From Gammaproteobacteria bacterium Ga0077536 (GTDB lineage Bacteria > Pseudomonadota > Gammaproteobacteria > Ga0077536), in contig LNEL01000064.1 in the NCBI GenBank assembly GCA_001464935.1, positions 201,567-265,566 of the forward strand: a stretch of DNA of 64,000 nucleotides, written 5' to 3'. Numbering within the stretch: position 1 is the stretch's first letter; every line of letters begins with the position of its first letter. Below the pieces are notes generated by a model. That model was given only the letters and a program-made list of their open reading frames with translations, ran no database searches and was not told where the DNA came from. The position numbers were made by a program, and so were the translations under genes. Below are positions 1 through 7,924 of this stretch, piece by piece.

Positions 1-237
1 GTACGGCGGAATCGACTTGCCGTGACGCGGCAGATCGATAGCAATCACCCGAAAGTGCTTGCCGATGCGCTCATCGCACAGCTGGTGACGCCATTCGCGG
101 CCGTCGGTGCCCGCGGTGTGCAGGCAGATCATCGGGATCCCGTTCGGGTTGCCCGCTTCTTCGAAATACATGCGGTACTCGGTGCCCTCGTAAGGCACCC
201 AGATGTACCGACCAACGATAGGTTCTATCTTAGCCAC
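1..237 (-). CDS. alpha/beta hydrolase, 3' part cut by window edge
   Basis: Only the first 79 codons are present. The frame opens with GTG at 237 after a GGGAGA ribosome-binding site and runs off the window start. The translation (MAKIEPIVGRYIWVPYEG...) contains the beta3/oxyanion strand ICLHTAGTDG and the AIDLPRHGKS strand typical of the alpha/beta-hydrolase fold; the nucleophile elbow lies outside the window. It starts 32 bases downstream of the SCP2-like gene on the same strand, so the two form an operon. It is clearly paralogous to the hydrolase at 1441-2259, which has VCVHTAG and ALDLPGHSRS at the same places. Substrate unknown; an ester, thioester or C-C bond hydrolase of a catabolic route is plausible. 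Confidence 0.85.
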   Translation of the reverse strand, partial: MAKIEPIVGRYIWVPYEGTEYRMYFEEAGNPNGIPMICLHTAGTDGREWRHQLCDERIGKHFRVIAIDLPRHGKSIPPY

Positions 238-269
238 TGGCGTTCTCCCGTAATGCGTTGCGGCGATGT

Positions 270-647
270 TCAGATCTCGCGCATGCGATCAAATGCCCAG
301 AACATCGCGCGCATGTTCTGCCACAGCACCTTCTGGTCGCCGTCCATCTGCAGCTTGCCGTGCAGTGGGTGCGCCATCGCCCAGATGTCGTTGTACATCG
401 GGGGCGGTACCTTCTCGCAGAACTTCTTCCAGCTGTCGGCCGGCGCGCGCAGCGCGAGCTGATAGCAGGTTTCGGGCCCGAGGGTATCGGTGAATTTGTC
501 TATCTTGCCGTTGCGAAAATTGACGACGAAGTGCTTGTCGCCAAAGCCGAGCAGGATGTCGGCGGTCAGGTGCTTTCCGATCCAGCTCATCGGACCGTTG
601 GAGTTGACCGCGTCCTGCCAGCGTTTCATCCAGGACGTATCGAACAT
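270..647 (-). CDS. SCP2-like sterol/lipid carrier domain protein
   Basis: A 125-residue single-domain protein. The pattern of a GKHLTADILLGFGDKHFVV strand pair followed by ETCYQLALRAPADSWKKF and a C-terminal helix with HGKLQMDGDQKVLWQN resembles SCP2-like lipid-binding domains, which bind acyl chains or sterol-like ligands in a hydrophobic tunnel. The start ATG at 647 has a good GGGAGA site seven bases upstream. No signal peptide or membrane segment, so it is cytoplasmic. It leads the leftward operon with the partial hydrolase and mirrors the rightward SCP2-like gene at 994. A role as carrier or accessory binding protein for a hydrophobic catabolite is inference; the family has no single reaction. 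Confidence 0.75.
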   Translation of the reverse strand: MFDTSWMKRWQDAVNSNGPMSWIGKHLTADILLGFGDKHFVVNFRNGKIDKFTDTLGPETCYQLALRAPADSWKKFCEKVPPPMYNDIWAMAHPLHGKLQMDGDQKVLWQNMRAMFWAFDRMREI

Positions 648-993
648 GGTTGAGTCTCCCCAGTTTAGAGGGTTCTAATGACGTAGGCGCCGGCAGTAGA
701 GCCCCCGATGTCGGACCTGTCAAGGTTTCCCGGTCAGGTTCGTGCCCGGTCATCGCGGAATCGGAATTGAGCCTTCGCACAATGCGATAGCCCGCCATCT
801 CCGTTGAAAATACCGGCAGAAGACGCCTTGTAATGACTGAGTTCGCGTGGGCAGAATACCGCCGCTCCCGGCCGCGTGGCCACTGTTCGCCCGCGCACGC
901 GACCAAGACCCGCGCTGCAGGCCGGGGTCCACCCGCCTGACGGGTATTCCTCTGCCGCAGTGCAACCGACCAACCTTCAAGCAGAGGGACACC
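648..993. other. divergent intergenic region of the two SCP2-like operons
   Basis: 346 bases separate the two divergent SCP2-like/hydrolase operons and must hold both promoters. I see no convincing -35/-10 pair, no long palindrome and no small gene with a ribosome-binding site. Open frames crossing it are shadows of the flanking genes. Confidence 0.5.
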
Positions 994-1425
994 ATGTCGT
1001 TTCTTGCCAATGCCGCTTTTCAGCGGCGCTTCGTGAAGGCACTGAACGCGAACGCAGAGTTCAGCACCCAGGCCCAGTGGTTCGACGGCTCGGTCCAGAT
1101 CGAAGTCGACGACGACTGTCTGTGGCTGAAGATCTACCGCGGCAAGGTCATCGACCACGCCACGCAGACGCCGCCGTTCGGCTACACCTTCAAGTTCAGT
1201 GGCCCCGAGTCTGCGTGGAAGCAACTCATCTCCGGCAAACGGATGTGGGCCGACCTGACCTTTCCCGGCAAGCGCACGTTCGAGGACGACCCGAAGCTCA
1301 AGCGCCTCGGCGAAATGAGCGTCAGCATCCACACCGAGGGCAACCGGCTCGAATCGATGCGGATGACCGAGGCGATGTTCCTGCTCGCCTACACCCTCAA
1401 GCACGCAGCGAACGCCAAGCGCTAA
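994..1425 (+). CDS. SCP2-like lipid-binding protein
   Basis: A 143-residue cytoplasmic protein. The frame is open further upstream, but ATG 994 follows GCAGAGGG and gives MSFLANAAFQRRFVKALN, a normal start. The order of segments (N-terminal helix, FDGSVQIEVDDDCLWLKIYRGKV strands, FSGPESAWKQLISGK helix, FEDDPKLKRLGEM and C-terminal helix) parallels the protein at 270-647, notably the W-K residues in PESAWKQL and ADSWKKF. This suggests a diverged paralogue of SCP2 type. It is followed 15 bases later by an alpha/beta hydrolase in the same orientation, the mirror image of the leftward unit. Ligand and exact role are unknown. Confidence 0.65.
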   Translation: MSFLANAAFQRRFVKALNANAEFSTQAQWFDGSVQIEVDDDCLWLKIYRGKVIDHATQTPPFGYTFKFSGPESAWKQLISGKRMWADLTFPGKRTFEDDPKLKRLGEMSVSIHTEGNRLESMRMTEAMFLLAYTLKHAANAKR

Positions 1426-1440
1426 CCAGCTCCGGAGTCA

Positions 1441-2259
1441 ATGAACATGGCAACGCCAGAAGACATTCGCGGTAATTACATCAAGGTCAAGGGCACGCGC
1501 ACTTTCTATGACGACATCGGCGAAGGTCAGCCGATCGTCTGCGTGCATACGGCAGGCGCGAGCTCGCTCGAATATCAGTACATCCTGCCGATGTTCGCCG
1601 AGCGCGGCTTTCATGCCTATGCGCTCGATCTCCCGGGCCACTCGCGCTCCTATCCGGTCAAGTGGCAGCAGCATCGCAGCATTCACGAGCACGCCGAATT
1701 CGTGTACTGGTTCGTCAAGACGCTGAAGCTGAAGAACCCCGTCATCATCGGCTGCTCGATCGGCGGCGACATCACGTTCGACTACGCCGCGAACCACTGG
1801 CGCGAGATGGCCGCCGGGGTGCCGATGGAAGGCCTCGCGCGCTCGCCGACCTTTCCGCTGCCGTCGACGATGATCCACCCGGCCTGGGCGCCGGGCTGGC
1901 AGGACATGATGGAGCGCGCGGCGATCGAATCCCTGAACCGTCACTGCAGCGCCGACCAGATCGCGGAACTGCGCTGGCAGCACCGCAACTCGCAGGTCAG
2001 CGCGGTCGGTGACCTCGAAGGCTGGTCGCAGCACGACGTGCTCGCCAAGCTCAAGAGCGTCGACTGTCCGATGCTGGTCATTCGCGGCGAAGACGACTTC
2101 TGGGTGCCGCGTGAACTGGCCGACGAGTCGGCGAAGGCGCTGAAGAAGGGCGAGGTCCGGCACCTGAAGAACATCGGCCACTACCCGATGTTCGAAGACC
2201 CGGCGCTGATCTGCAAACTCGTCACCGATTTCTGTCGCCGGCACGGCGTCATCGGTTGA
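1441..2259 (+). CDS. alpha/beta hydrolase
   Basis: A complete 272-residue alpha/beta hydrolase. The HTAG oxyanion strand is near residue 38, the nucleophile elbow reads GCSIGG (Ser nucleophile, GxSxG) near residue 104, the acid is probably in VIRGEDDFWVP, and the catalytic His in IGHYPMFEDP near the C-terminus. ATG 1441 or the in-frame ATG at 1447 (MATPEDIRG) could start it; GGAG lies just before the first. The family includes esterases, lactonases, C-C hydrolases and haloperoxidase-like proteins, so the substrate cannot be read from sequence. It sits between a SCP2-like protein and an LLM flavin oxidoreductase, suggesting successive steps on a hydrophobic catabolite. Confidence 0.85.
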   Translation: MNMATPEDIRGNYIKVKGTRTFYDDIGEGQPIVCVHTAGASSLEYQYILPMFAERGFHAYALDLPGHSRSYPVKWQQHRSIHEHAEFVYWFVKTLKLKNPVIIGCSIGGDITFDYAANHWREMAAGVPMEGLARSPTFPLPSTMIHPAWAPGWQDMMERAAIESLNRHCSADQIAELRWQHRNSQVSAVGDLEGWSQHDVLAKLKSVDCPMLVIRGEDDFWVPRELADESAKALKKGEVRHLKNIGHYPMFEDPALICKLVTDFCRRHGVIG

Positions 2260-2317
2260 TCGCTCCCCGCGCGAGGCAGGTGCCTCGCGCGTTTCACCTG
2301 ACATGAGGAAGGCACAG

Positions 2318-3385
2318 ATGGATTACGGTTTTGTATTTCCGGCGGCGATTCACATCCACAAGGATGTCGCCTATGCCGAAAAGCACGGTTTCACGCACGC
2401 CTGGCTCTACGACTCGCAGATGCTGTTCAGCGATCCGTACGCGAGCATGGCGCTGTGCGCGGTCAACACCAGCCGCATTGCGCTCGGCACCGGCGTCACG
2501 AATCCCGAGTCGCGCATCGCGCCGGTGACGGCGAACTCGATCGCCACCGTCAACGAACTCGCGCCCGGGCGCACGATTCTCGGCATCGGCACCGGCAATA
2601 CCGCGCGCCGCACGCTTGGCATGCCGGCAGCGAAACTCGAATCGATGCGCGAGCACATCCGGATCTGCAAGGATTTGTTCGAAGGCAAGACCACCGATTA
2701 CACCGAGGGTGACCGCCACCGCAAGATTCGTTTCCTGAACCCCGACGCGAACTGGTACAACATCAAGACCAAGGTTCCGATCTACATCGCCGCCAGCGGG
2801 CCGAAGAGCCTGGAGATGGCCGGCGAGATCGCCGACGGCGTGATCCTGTTCGGCGCGGTGAGCCCGTCGCTGATCAATTTCGTGATGGAACACGTGTACG
2901 CCGGCGCCGAACGCGTGGGCCGCAATCCGAAGGACGTCTACGCGCTCGTGATGACGGCTTTTCACCTGACGCAGCCCGGCGAATCACTGGAGACCTCTGA
3001 AGTACGCCAGGCCGTCGGTCCGTTCGTGTCGTCGTCGACGAACATCTTCGCGCTGTCGAACCCGGACCCGAAGACGCTGCCGGCCGATCTGCGCGACGAC
3101 ATCGTGGCCTTCAAGGACATCTACAAGGCACCCGAGGGCCCGATCGAGACGCGCCACCTGAAGATGTACTCGGACTACCTGCTCGGCTTCAAGAAGGAGC
3201 ACGAAGCGGTCGTCACCGAGAAGATCATCCGCGCGACGACGCTGACGGGCACGGCGGACGAAATCGTCGAGTCCGTGCACAACATGAAGAAGGCCGGCAT
3301 CCACCAGGTGGCGGTGCAGCCGATCATCGACAATCAGAAGACCGTCGAAGTCTTCGCCCGCGAGATCATGGCGCGCGTGAAGTAA
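2318..3385 (+). CDS. LLM-class flavin/F420-dependent oxidoreductase
   Basis: A 355-residue luciferase-like TIM-barrel protein. I chose ATG 2318 (MDYGFVFPAAIHIHK) because GAGGAAGG precedes it; an in-frame ATG at 2303 lacks a site. Family marks are the TNPESRIAPVTANSIATVNELAPGRTILGIGTG stretch (pieces near residues 62-95), the IYIAASGPKSLEMAGEIADGVIL strand-helix and the C-terminal GTADEIVE segment, resembling methylene-tetrahydromethanopterin reductase-like and F420-type members more than bacterial luciferase. Whether it uses FMN or F420 cannot be decided here. It is the third gene of the rightward operon beginning at 994. Likely a cytoplasmic redox step of the same catabolic route. Confidence 0.85.
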   Translation: MDYGFVFPAAIHIHKDVAYAEKHGFTHAWLYDSQMLFSDPYASMALCAVNTSRIALGTGVTNPESRIAPVTANSIATVNELAPGRTILGIGTGNTARRTLGMPAAKLESMREHIRICKDLFEGKTTDYTEGDRHRKIRFLNPDANWYNIKTKVPIYIAASGPKSLEMAGEIADGVILFGAVSPSLINFVMEHVYAGAERVGRNPKDVYALVMTAFHLTQPGESLETSEVRQAVGPFVSSSTNIFALSNPDPKTLPADLRDDIVAFKDIYKAPEGPIETRHLKMYSDYLLGFKKEHEAVVTEKIIRATTLTGTADEIVESVHNMKKAGIHQVAVQPIIDNQKTVEVFAREIMARVK

Positions 3386-3431
3386 GGAGTGGCCGGCGGG
3401 CAGTCCGTCGGCACCCTTTGAATCTCATATT

Positions 3432-3557
3432 GCCACCGAGAACACTGAGAACACCGAGGGGAACAGGCAAACGACTTCATTGGAAGGGCGTCGGCAGGGC
3501 GCCGATCGGGTGCTCAGCCAGCAAGCATTTCTCTGTGTTCTCGGTGTTCTCGGTGGC
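3432..3557. repeat. ~125-bp terminal-inverted-repeat element, copy A
   Basis: The left end reads GCCACCGAGAACACTGAGAA and continues with ACACCGAGG; the right end (3529-3557) is its inverted complement, TTCTCTGTGTTCTCGGTGTT then CTCGGTGGC. The arms are built of a 9-base unit (GAGAACACC). Same length and ends as copies at 13944, 25684 and 36846. No gene inside. It sits between convergent genes, so transcripts from either side would fold into a long hairpin. Confidence 0.85.
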
Positions 3558-3577
3558 CATCCCGGCGGTTCAGCGGC

Positions 3578-3898
3578 TCAACCCTTCGCGAGTTCCTTCA
3601 GCTGTTCGCCCCAGTTCTCGTAGGAGCGCAGCGGGATCCAGTTGATTTCCGGTACGACGTGCGCGTAGCCGAGTTTCCAGATCGGCAGGTTGTGCACGAT
3701 GGCGTCGAGGTCGTCGCCGCTCTGGACTTCCATCACCGCCACGACCTCGTACTTGCCTGCCACTTTCCAGATGCTCTTGATGATGCCCGCACGATAGGCC
3801 TCGATCGCGGCGACCGATTCCTGCCGCCACACTTCGAAGAATTCCTTGTTGGTCGCGGATTCGGGTTTGGCGAGTTTCGCCCACATCATGATTTCCAT
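3578..3898 (-). CDS. muconolactone-isomerase-like small protein
   Basis: A 106-residue protein starting MEIMMWAKLAKPESATNKEFFEVWRQE, with a GAGGAGAC site before ATG 3898. The ferredoxin-like alpha/beta pattern, the SIWKVAGKYEVVAVMEV strand and the HNLPIWKLGYAHVVPEINWIPL segment match the muconolactone delta-isomerase (MIase)-like family. True CatC enzymes are ~92-96 residues and decameric; this one is slightly longer and has no ortho-cleavage neighbours. Hence muconolactone isomerisation itself is doubtful, and a related lactone or enol isomerase role is only inferred. Its stop is 20 bases from repeat copy A. The GGCT-like gene upstream on the same strand ends 56 bases away, so the two may be co-transcribed. 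Confidence 0.75.
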   Translation of the reverse strand: MEIMMWAKLAKPESATNKEFFEVWRQESVAAIEAYRAGIIKSIWKVAGKYEVVAVMEVQSGDDLDAIVHNLPIWKLGYAHVVPEINWIPLRSYENWGEQLKELAKG

Positions 3899-3953
3899 CG
3901 CTGTCTCCTCTCGGGTTGAGCGCGGCACGGGTGCCGCGTGAAGGGCGACCAGC

Positions 3954-4511
3954 TTACGGCGCCGCGTGCGGCGAGGAAATGCATCCGTCTGGAGGATAGT
4001 CCGCGATCTGCGCCAGCAGGCGGGCGTGCTCGGCCGCACGCGCCGGTTCGGGGTCGGGCACGGTGACGATGCTGGCGAGGCGCGCGAGATAGCGCGCCGG
4101 GAAGCGATGGCAGCGGGCGCCGGCGAGTACGAGCGCGAGATACCAGTCGAACGGGAGCAGGGTGTCGTCAACGGCGTCAGGTGCGGCGATGTAGGTCCGG
4201 GCCGGGCCGTGTCCCGGCAGGTCGACGATGCGTTCGTCATAACCGGCGCCCAGACCCTCGATACGGTCGAGGCGCCGCTTGTCCTCGGCGTGCAGCGCGT
4301 ACACGGCGCCGTGTACGCAATCCGCCGCCGGCGCGATCGTGCCCTTGCCGGAGCCGTCACGTCCGCGCTTGTCGAAACGCAGGGTCCAGCCGTCCAGCAC
4401 GGCCGTTCCGACCAGAGTCGCGGCGGTGAGCCGCGCACCGAGGCGCGCCGGATGCAGGTTCGAGCCATAGGCGAAATAAAGCAGGACTGCGTCACCGGCT
4501 CGCGCTGACAT
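3954..4511 (-). CDS. gamma-glutamylcyclotransferase-like (AIG2/GGCT fold) protein
   Basis: A 185-residue protein. The N-terminal LLYFAYGSNLHPARL is the signature substrate loop of GGCT/AIG2-like proteins (YGSN), followed by the family strands VHGAVYAL and DKRRLDRIEGLGAGYDERIVDL, where an acidic residue serves as general acid/base in characterised members. C-terminal FDWYLALVLAGARCHRFPARYLARL is the usual family helix. The longer open frame upstream has no matching protein, so I start at ATG 4511. Enzymes of this fold split gamma-glutamyl amines or peptides to pyroglutamate; here the substrate is unknown. It is divergent from the LLM oxidoreductase at 4680. Confidence 0.85.
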   Translation of the reverse strand: MSARAGDAVLLYFAYGSNLHPARLGARLTAATLVGTAVLDGWTLRFDKRGRDGSGKGTIAPAADCVHGAVYALHAEDKRRLDRIEGLGAGYDERIVDLPGHGPARTYIAAPDAVDDTLLPFDWYLALVLAGARCHRFPARYLARLASIVTVPDPEPARAAEHARLLAQIADYPPDGCISSPHAAP

Positions 4512-4679
4512 CGATCGCTTCCTCCGTCTGCGGGGACTCGCGGTGCAAAACCCGGTTGACCCGGCGGTATTGCAGCGTTTGAATACGCTGCCGTGTTCAT
4601 TCGGCCCGTGTCGCCCTGGCCGGCTCGTCTGGCTGTTCATCATAGCTCGCCCGCCGGCGAACAGAAGGAAACAAATCCC

Positions 4680-5819
4680 ATGACCCCTGACCTTGCGGAG
4701 CGCATGCATCCCGACGATGTCGCCGCCTGGCGTCGCGCCCATGTGCCTGTCTACAACGAGAATCGGCTGAAACTCGGCATCTTCGGCATGAACTGCAGCA
4801 ACGGCTGCACGATCACGCATGCCGAGACGAGCTTCGTGCCGACCTATGAACACAACGTCAAAATCGCCAAGCTCGCCGACGAGCTCGGCTTCGAAATGCT
4901 GGTGCCCGTGGGCCGCTGGAAACATTTCGGCGGCACCACGCAGTTCAATGCGAACAACATGGAGGTCTATACCTGGGCCACCGCGCTGGCCTGCAACACG
5001 CAGCAGATCATGACGTTCGCGACCTCGCATGTGCCGACGGTGCATCCGCTGTTCGCGGCCAAGCAGGCGGCGACGATCGACAACATCTCGAATGGCCGTT
5101 TCGGGCTCAACATCGTGTGCGGCTGGTTCCGGCCCGAGATCGAGATGTTCGGCATCCCCCAGCTCGCGCACGAGGACCGCTATGGCATGGCCGAGGAGTG
5201 GCTGACGGTGATCAGGCGCGCCTGGACCGAACAGGATTTCGATCATGACGGCAGCCACTATCACATCAAGGGCGGCTTCCTGCTGCCGAAGCCGGTCCAG
5301 CAGCCGTGTCCGGTGCTGATCAACGCGGGCAACTCTGAAGAGGGCCGCGAGTTCTCCGCCCGCAATGTCGACTTCAACTTCGTGACCATTGCGACCAAGG
5401 ATCAGGCCGACGGCATGGTCAAGGACATTCATCGCCGCGCGCAGGGCTATGGCCGCCAGTGCGGCGTGATGAGCTACGGGCTGGTCTGCTGTCGCGACAC
5501 CGAAGAGGAGGCGCGCGCGCTCTATGACGACATCGTCGCCAAGGGTGACTGGGATGCGGTGCACAACATCATGCACCTGCTCGGCATGGAGAGCAGCTCG
5601 TTCAACGAGCAGATCAAGCACTTCGGCGAACGCTTCATCGCGGGCTGGGGCGGTTACCCGCTGGTCGGCACACCCGAGCAGGTCGTTGCGATGATGGTCG
5701 AGCTGCGCGATCTCGGCATCGAGGGCTTCATCCTGTCATGGCTCGACTACTTTGAGGAGCTCAAGTACTTCGGCGAGAAGGTCCTGCCGCTGATGAAGCA
5801 GGCCGGTCTGCGCGTCTGA
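4680..5819 (+). CDS. LLM-class flavin-dependent monooxygenase (RutA/SfnG-like)
   Basis: A 379-residue TIM-barrel flavoprotein of the luciferase-like family. ATG 4680 follows GAAGGAAAC; the upstream in-frame extension is non-coding in character. Features that place it in the FMNH2-dependent RutA / dimethylsulfone-monooxygenase (SfnG) / nitrilotriacetate-monooxygenase group are LKLGIFGMNCSNG at residue ~30, the strand ISNGRFGLNIVCGW (compare the GRFGxNxVxGW strand of that group) and LINAGNSEEGREFSARNVDF. It needs reduced flavin from a partner reductase, which is not encoded nearby. It is unrelated at close range to the LLM gene at 2318. The SDR gene follows after 43 bases, probably co-transcribed. 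Confidence 0.88.
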   Translation: MTPDLAERMHPDDVAAWRRAHVPVYNENRLKLGIFGMNCSNGCTITHAETSFVPTYEHNVKIAKLADELGFEMLVPVGRWKHFGGTTQFNANNMEVYTWATALACNTQQIMTFATSHVPTVHPLFAAKQAATIDNISNGRFGLNIVCGWFRPEIEMFGIPQLAHEDRYGMAEEWLTVIRRAWTEQDFDHDGSHYHIKGGFLLPKPVQQPCPVLINAGNSEEGREFSARNVDFNFVTIATKDQADGMVKDIHRRAQGYGRQCGVMSYGLVCCRDTEEEARALYDDIVAKGDWDAVHNIMHLLGMESSSFNEQIKHFGERFIAGWGGYPLVGTPEQVVAMMVELRDLGIEGFILSWLDYFEELKYFGEKVLPLMKQAGLRV

Positions 5820-5862
5820 GCGCCGTCGACATCACATTCAATCCAGATCACGAGGAATCATC

Positions 5863-6627
5863 ATGGGGCGTCTGAACAACAAGGTCGCGATCATCACCGG
5901 CGCGCTCGGCGGGCAGGGACAGGTCGCGGTGCGGCGTTTCGTCGAAGAGGGCGCGAAGGTGCTGGCGAGCGATCTCGCCGCGCGCGCCAACGGCGAGGTC
6001 GCGGCGCTGATCAGGAAGAAGCCGGCGCGGGTGGCCTATGTCGGGGGCGACGTGCGTGACGGCAAGGTCGTCGAGAAGATCGTCAAGGCCGCGGTCAAGA
6101 AGTTCGGGCGCGTCGATGTGCTCTACAACAATCACGGCCTGATGGTCGGCAAGCCGTTTCTCGAGACGACGGTCGAGGAACTCGATCAGCTGCTGGCGGT
6201 GAATCTGCGTGCGCCGTTCCTGCTGAGCCAGGCAGCGGCGCGCGTGATGGCGAAGCAGGGCAGCGGCTCGATCATCCACAATTCGTCGGTCGGCGGCATC
6301 GTCGGCTTTCCGACGATGGCGGCCTACGGCGCTTCGAAAGGCGGGCTCGCGCAACTGGCGCGCTCGATGGCGACCGATCTCGCGCCGATGGGCATCCGCG
6401 TGAACGCGATCTGCCCCGGCGTCGTCGACACCCAGATGCCGCGGCGCTACCTGAAGGACGTCGAGGACATGAAGGCAGCCTTCGAGCAGATGGCGGCGAT
6501 GCATCTGATGAACCGGCTCGCCGAGCCCATCGAGATCGTCAATCTTGCGCTGTTCCTGGCCTCGGACGAAGCGTCTTACATGACCGGTGGCGTGATTCCG
6601 ATCGACGGTGGACTGACGGCGATCTGA
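5863..6627 (+). CDS. short-chain dehydrogenase/reductase (classical SDR)
   Basis: A 254-residue classical SDR. The dinucleotide-binding glycine motif TGALGGQG is at residues ~13-20, NNHG (NNAG-equivalent) near 90, the catalytic Ser in SIIHNSSVGG and the YGASKG motif (YxxxK) near 160, then the ICPGVVDTQM and C-terminal GGVIPIDGG segments. The Gly-rich motif and an Asp (LASDLAAR) after beta2 favour NAD(H). Start ATG 5863 follows ACGAGGAATC. The reaction is oxidation/reduction of an alcohol or ketone; the substrate is unknown. Convergent with the cytochrome genes, 28 bases between stops. Confidence 0.93.
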   Translation: MGRLNNKVAIITGALGGQGQVAVRRFVEEGAKVLASDLAARANGEVAALIRKKPARVAYVGGDVRDGKVVEKIVKAAVKKFGRVDVLYNNHGLMVGKPFLETTVEELDQLLAVNLRAPFLLSQAAARVMAKQGSGSIIHNSSVGGIVGFPTMAAYGASKGGLAQLARSMATDLAPMGIRVNAICPGVVDTQMPRRYLKDVEDMKAAFEQMAAMHLMNRLAEPIEIVNLALFLASDEASYMTGGVIPIDGGLTAI

Positions 6628-6655
6628 CCGGGCGAACAACCGGCACGTGCGGCGC

Positions 6656-7924
6656 TCAGTGCACGCGCCGCACGTCCAGTTCGGTCACGGCACCTGCGCG
6701 GTGACCCCATGATTGCCGCACGTAGGTCGCGACGGCGGCGATGTCGTCATCGCTGAGCGCATGGCGGAACGGCGGCATGCCGAAGGGACGCGGATTGCCC
6801 GCAGTGGCCGGCGGAAAGCCGCCGTTCACGATGACCTTCAACACATTGACCGGCGTGCCCAGTGCGACGGCACGATTGCCGGCCAGCGGCGGATAGAGGC
6901 CGGCCACACCCTCGCCGTCGCGGCCGTGACAATCGGCGCACTGTGCGTCGTAAAGGCGCTTGCCGTGGGCGAGCACCGGTTTGGATGCGGCGGGCGCGAT
7001 GCTCCCCGTCGTGGCGACCTGGGGCTGCGCCTGCAGAAACACCGCCATCGCGCGCAGGTCCTCGTCGCGCAGGTACTGGGTGCTGCGAAACACCACTTCA
7101 GCCATGGGGCCTGTCACCGAGCCGCGCGGCGACGTGCCCGTCTTCAGCAGCGCGACCACGTCGTCGACCTGCCAGTCGGCGACGCCGGCCTCGTGCACGT
7201 CGACCAGCGACGGCGCGTACCAGTCCTGCATCGGGAGCAGTCCGCCGCCGAGCTCGATGTCGGTCCGCGTGGCGCCCAACCGGTTGCGCGCGGCATGACA
7301 GGCGTCGCAGTGGCCGAGACCGCGCACGAGGTAGGCACCCCGGTTCCAGGCCGCCGAACGCGCGGCGTCCGGTACATGGCTGCCCGGCCGAAAGTACAGC
7401 GCGCGCCACACGGCGAGCGCGGCCTGCAGGCGATAAGGCCACTGCAGCGCATGGGGCCGGTTCGGCGCGGCAATCGCCGGCAGGCTGCGCAGGAAGGCGT
7501 AGATCGCATCCGAGTCCTCGCGCGTGATCTGCGTGTAATTCGGATACGGAAACGACGGATAGAGCAGGCGACCGTCTTTCGAGCGGCCGTTGTGCAGCGC
7601 GCGCCAGAATTCGTTCGCGGTCCAGCGGCCGAGGCCGGTGCGAGCGTCGGGGGTCAGGTTCGGCGCGTGAAAGCGTCCGAACGGGGTGTCGATCGCACGG
7701 CCCCCAGCGTAGTCGGCCCCGCCGCGTGCGGTGTGGCAGCCGAGGCAGTTGCCGGCGCGCGCGAGGTAGGCACCGCGCTCGATCAGGGCCGGGTCATCGA
7801 GGGCGATTTCGCGTCGGCTTTGCAGCGGCGTCTCGTCGCGCAGGTTCAGCCACGCGACCAGCGCGACGAGCGCGCAGGCCAGCACGAGCAGGCCACCGCC
7901 AGCAACGCGGGCCGTGCGCGTCAT
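6656..7924 (-). CDS. membrane-anchored tri-haem c-type cytochrome
   Basis: A 422-residue protein with an N-terminal uncleaved membrane anchor or signal (VAGGGLLVLACALVALVAWL) and three haem-c attachment motifs, CLGCH, CDACH and CADCH, in three cytochrome-c domains. Three haems on one chain with the RGAYLARAGNCLGCHTARGG motif is the architecture of the cytochrome subunit of membrane alcohol/aldehyde dehydrogenases of acetic acid bacteria and of related PQQ- or Mo-dehydrogenase partners. ATG 7924 overlaps the stop of the upstream di-haem cytochrome by ATGA, so they are translationally coupled. No quinoprotein or molybdoprotein dehydrogenase subunit lies beside it. It probably passes electrons from a periplasmic dehydrogenase encoded elsewhere to quinone or oxidase. 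Confidence 0.9.
   Translation of the reverse strand: MTRTARVAGGGLLVLACALVALVAWLNLRDETPLQSRREIALDDPALIERGAYLARAGNCLGCHTARGGADYAGGRAIDTPFGRFHAPNLTPDARTGLGRWTANEFWRALHNGRSKDGRLLYPSFPYPNYTQITREDSDAIYAFLRSLPAIAAPNRPHALQWPYRLQAALAVWRALYFRPGSHVPDAARSAAWNRGAYLVRGLGHCDACHAARNRLGATRTDIELGGGLLPMQDWYAPSLVDVHEAGVADWQVDDVVALLKTGTSPRGSVTGPMAEVVFRSTQYLRDEDLRAMAVFLQAQPQVATTGSIAPAASKPVLAHGKRLYDAQCADCHGRDGEGVAGLYPPLAGNRAVALGTPVNVLKVIVNGGFPPATAGNPRPFGMPPFRHALSDDDIAAVATYVRQSWGHRAGAVTELDVRRVH

Noticed and set aside
3432..3557. Short periodic repeats considered as a CRISPR remnant
   Set aside because: The 9-base units are contiguous without unique spacers and form inverted ends; no cas genes are present.
3418..3645. 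Short frames translating the 125-bp repeats (SVFSVFSVA or ENTENTE peptides), also near 13861 and 36780
   Set aside because: The periodic peptides are only the translation of the repeat arms; no ribosome-binding site and no conserved frame through the element.
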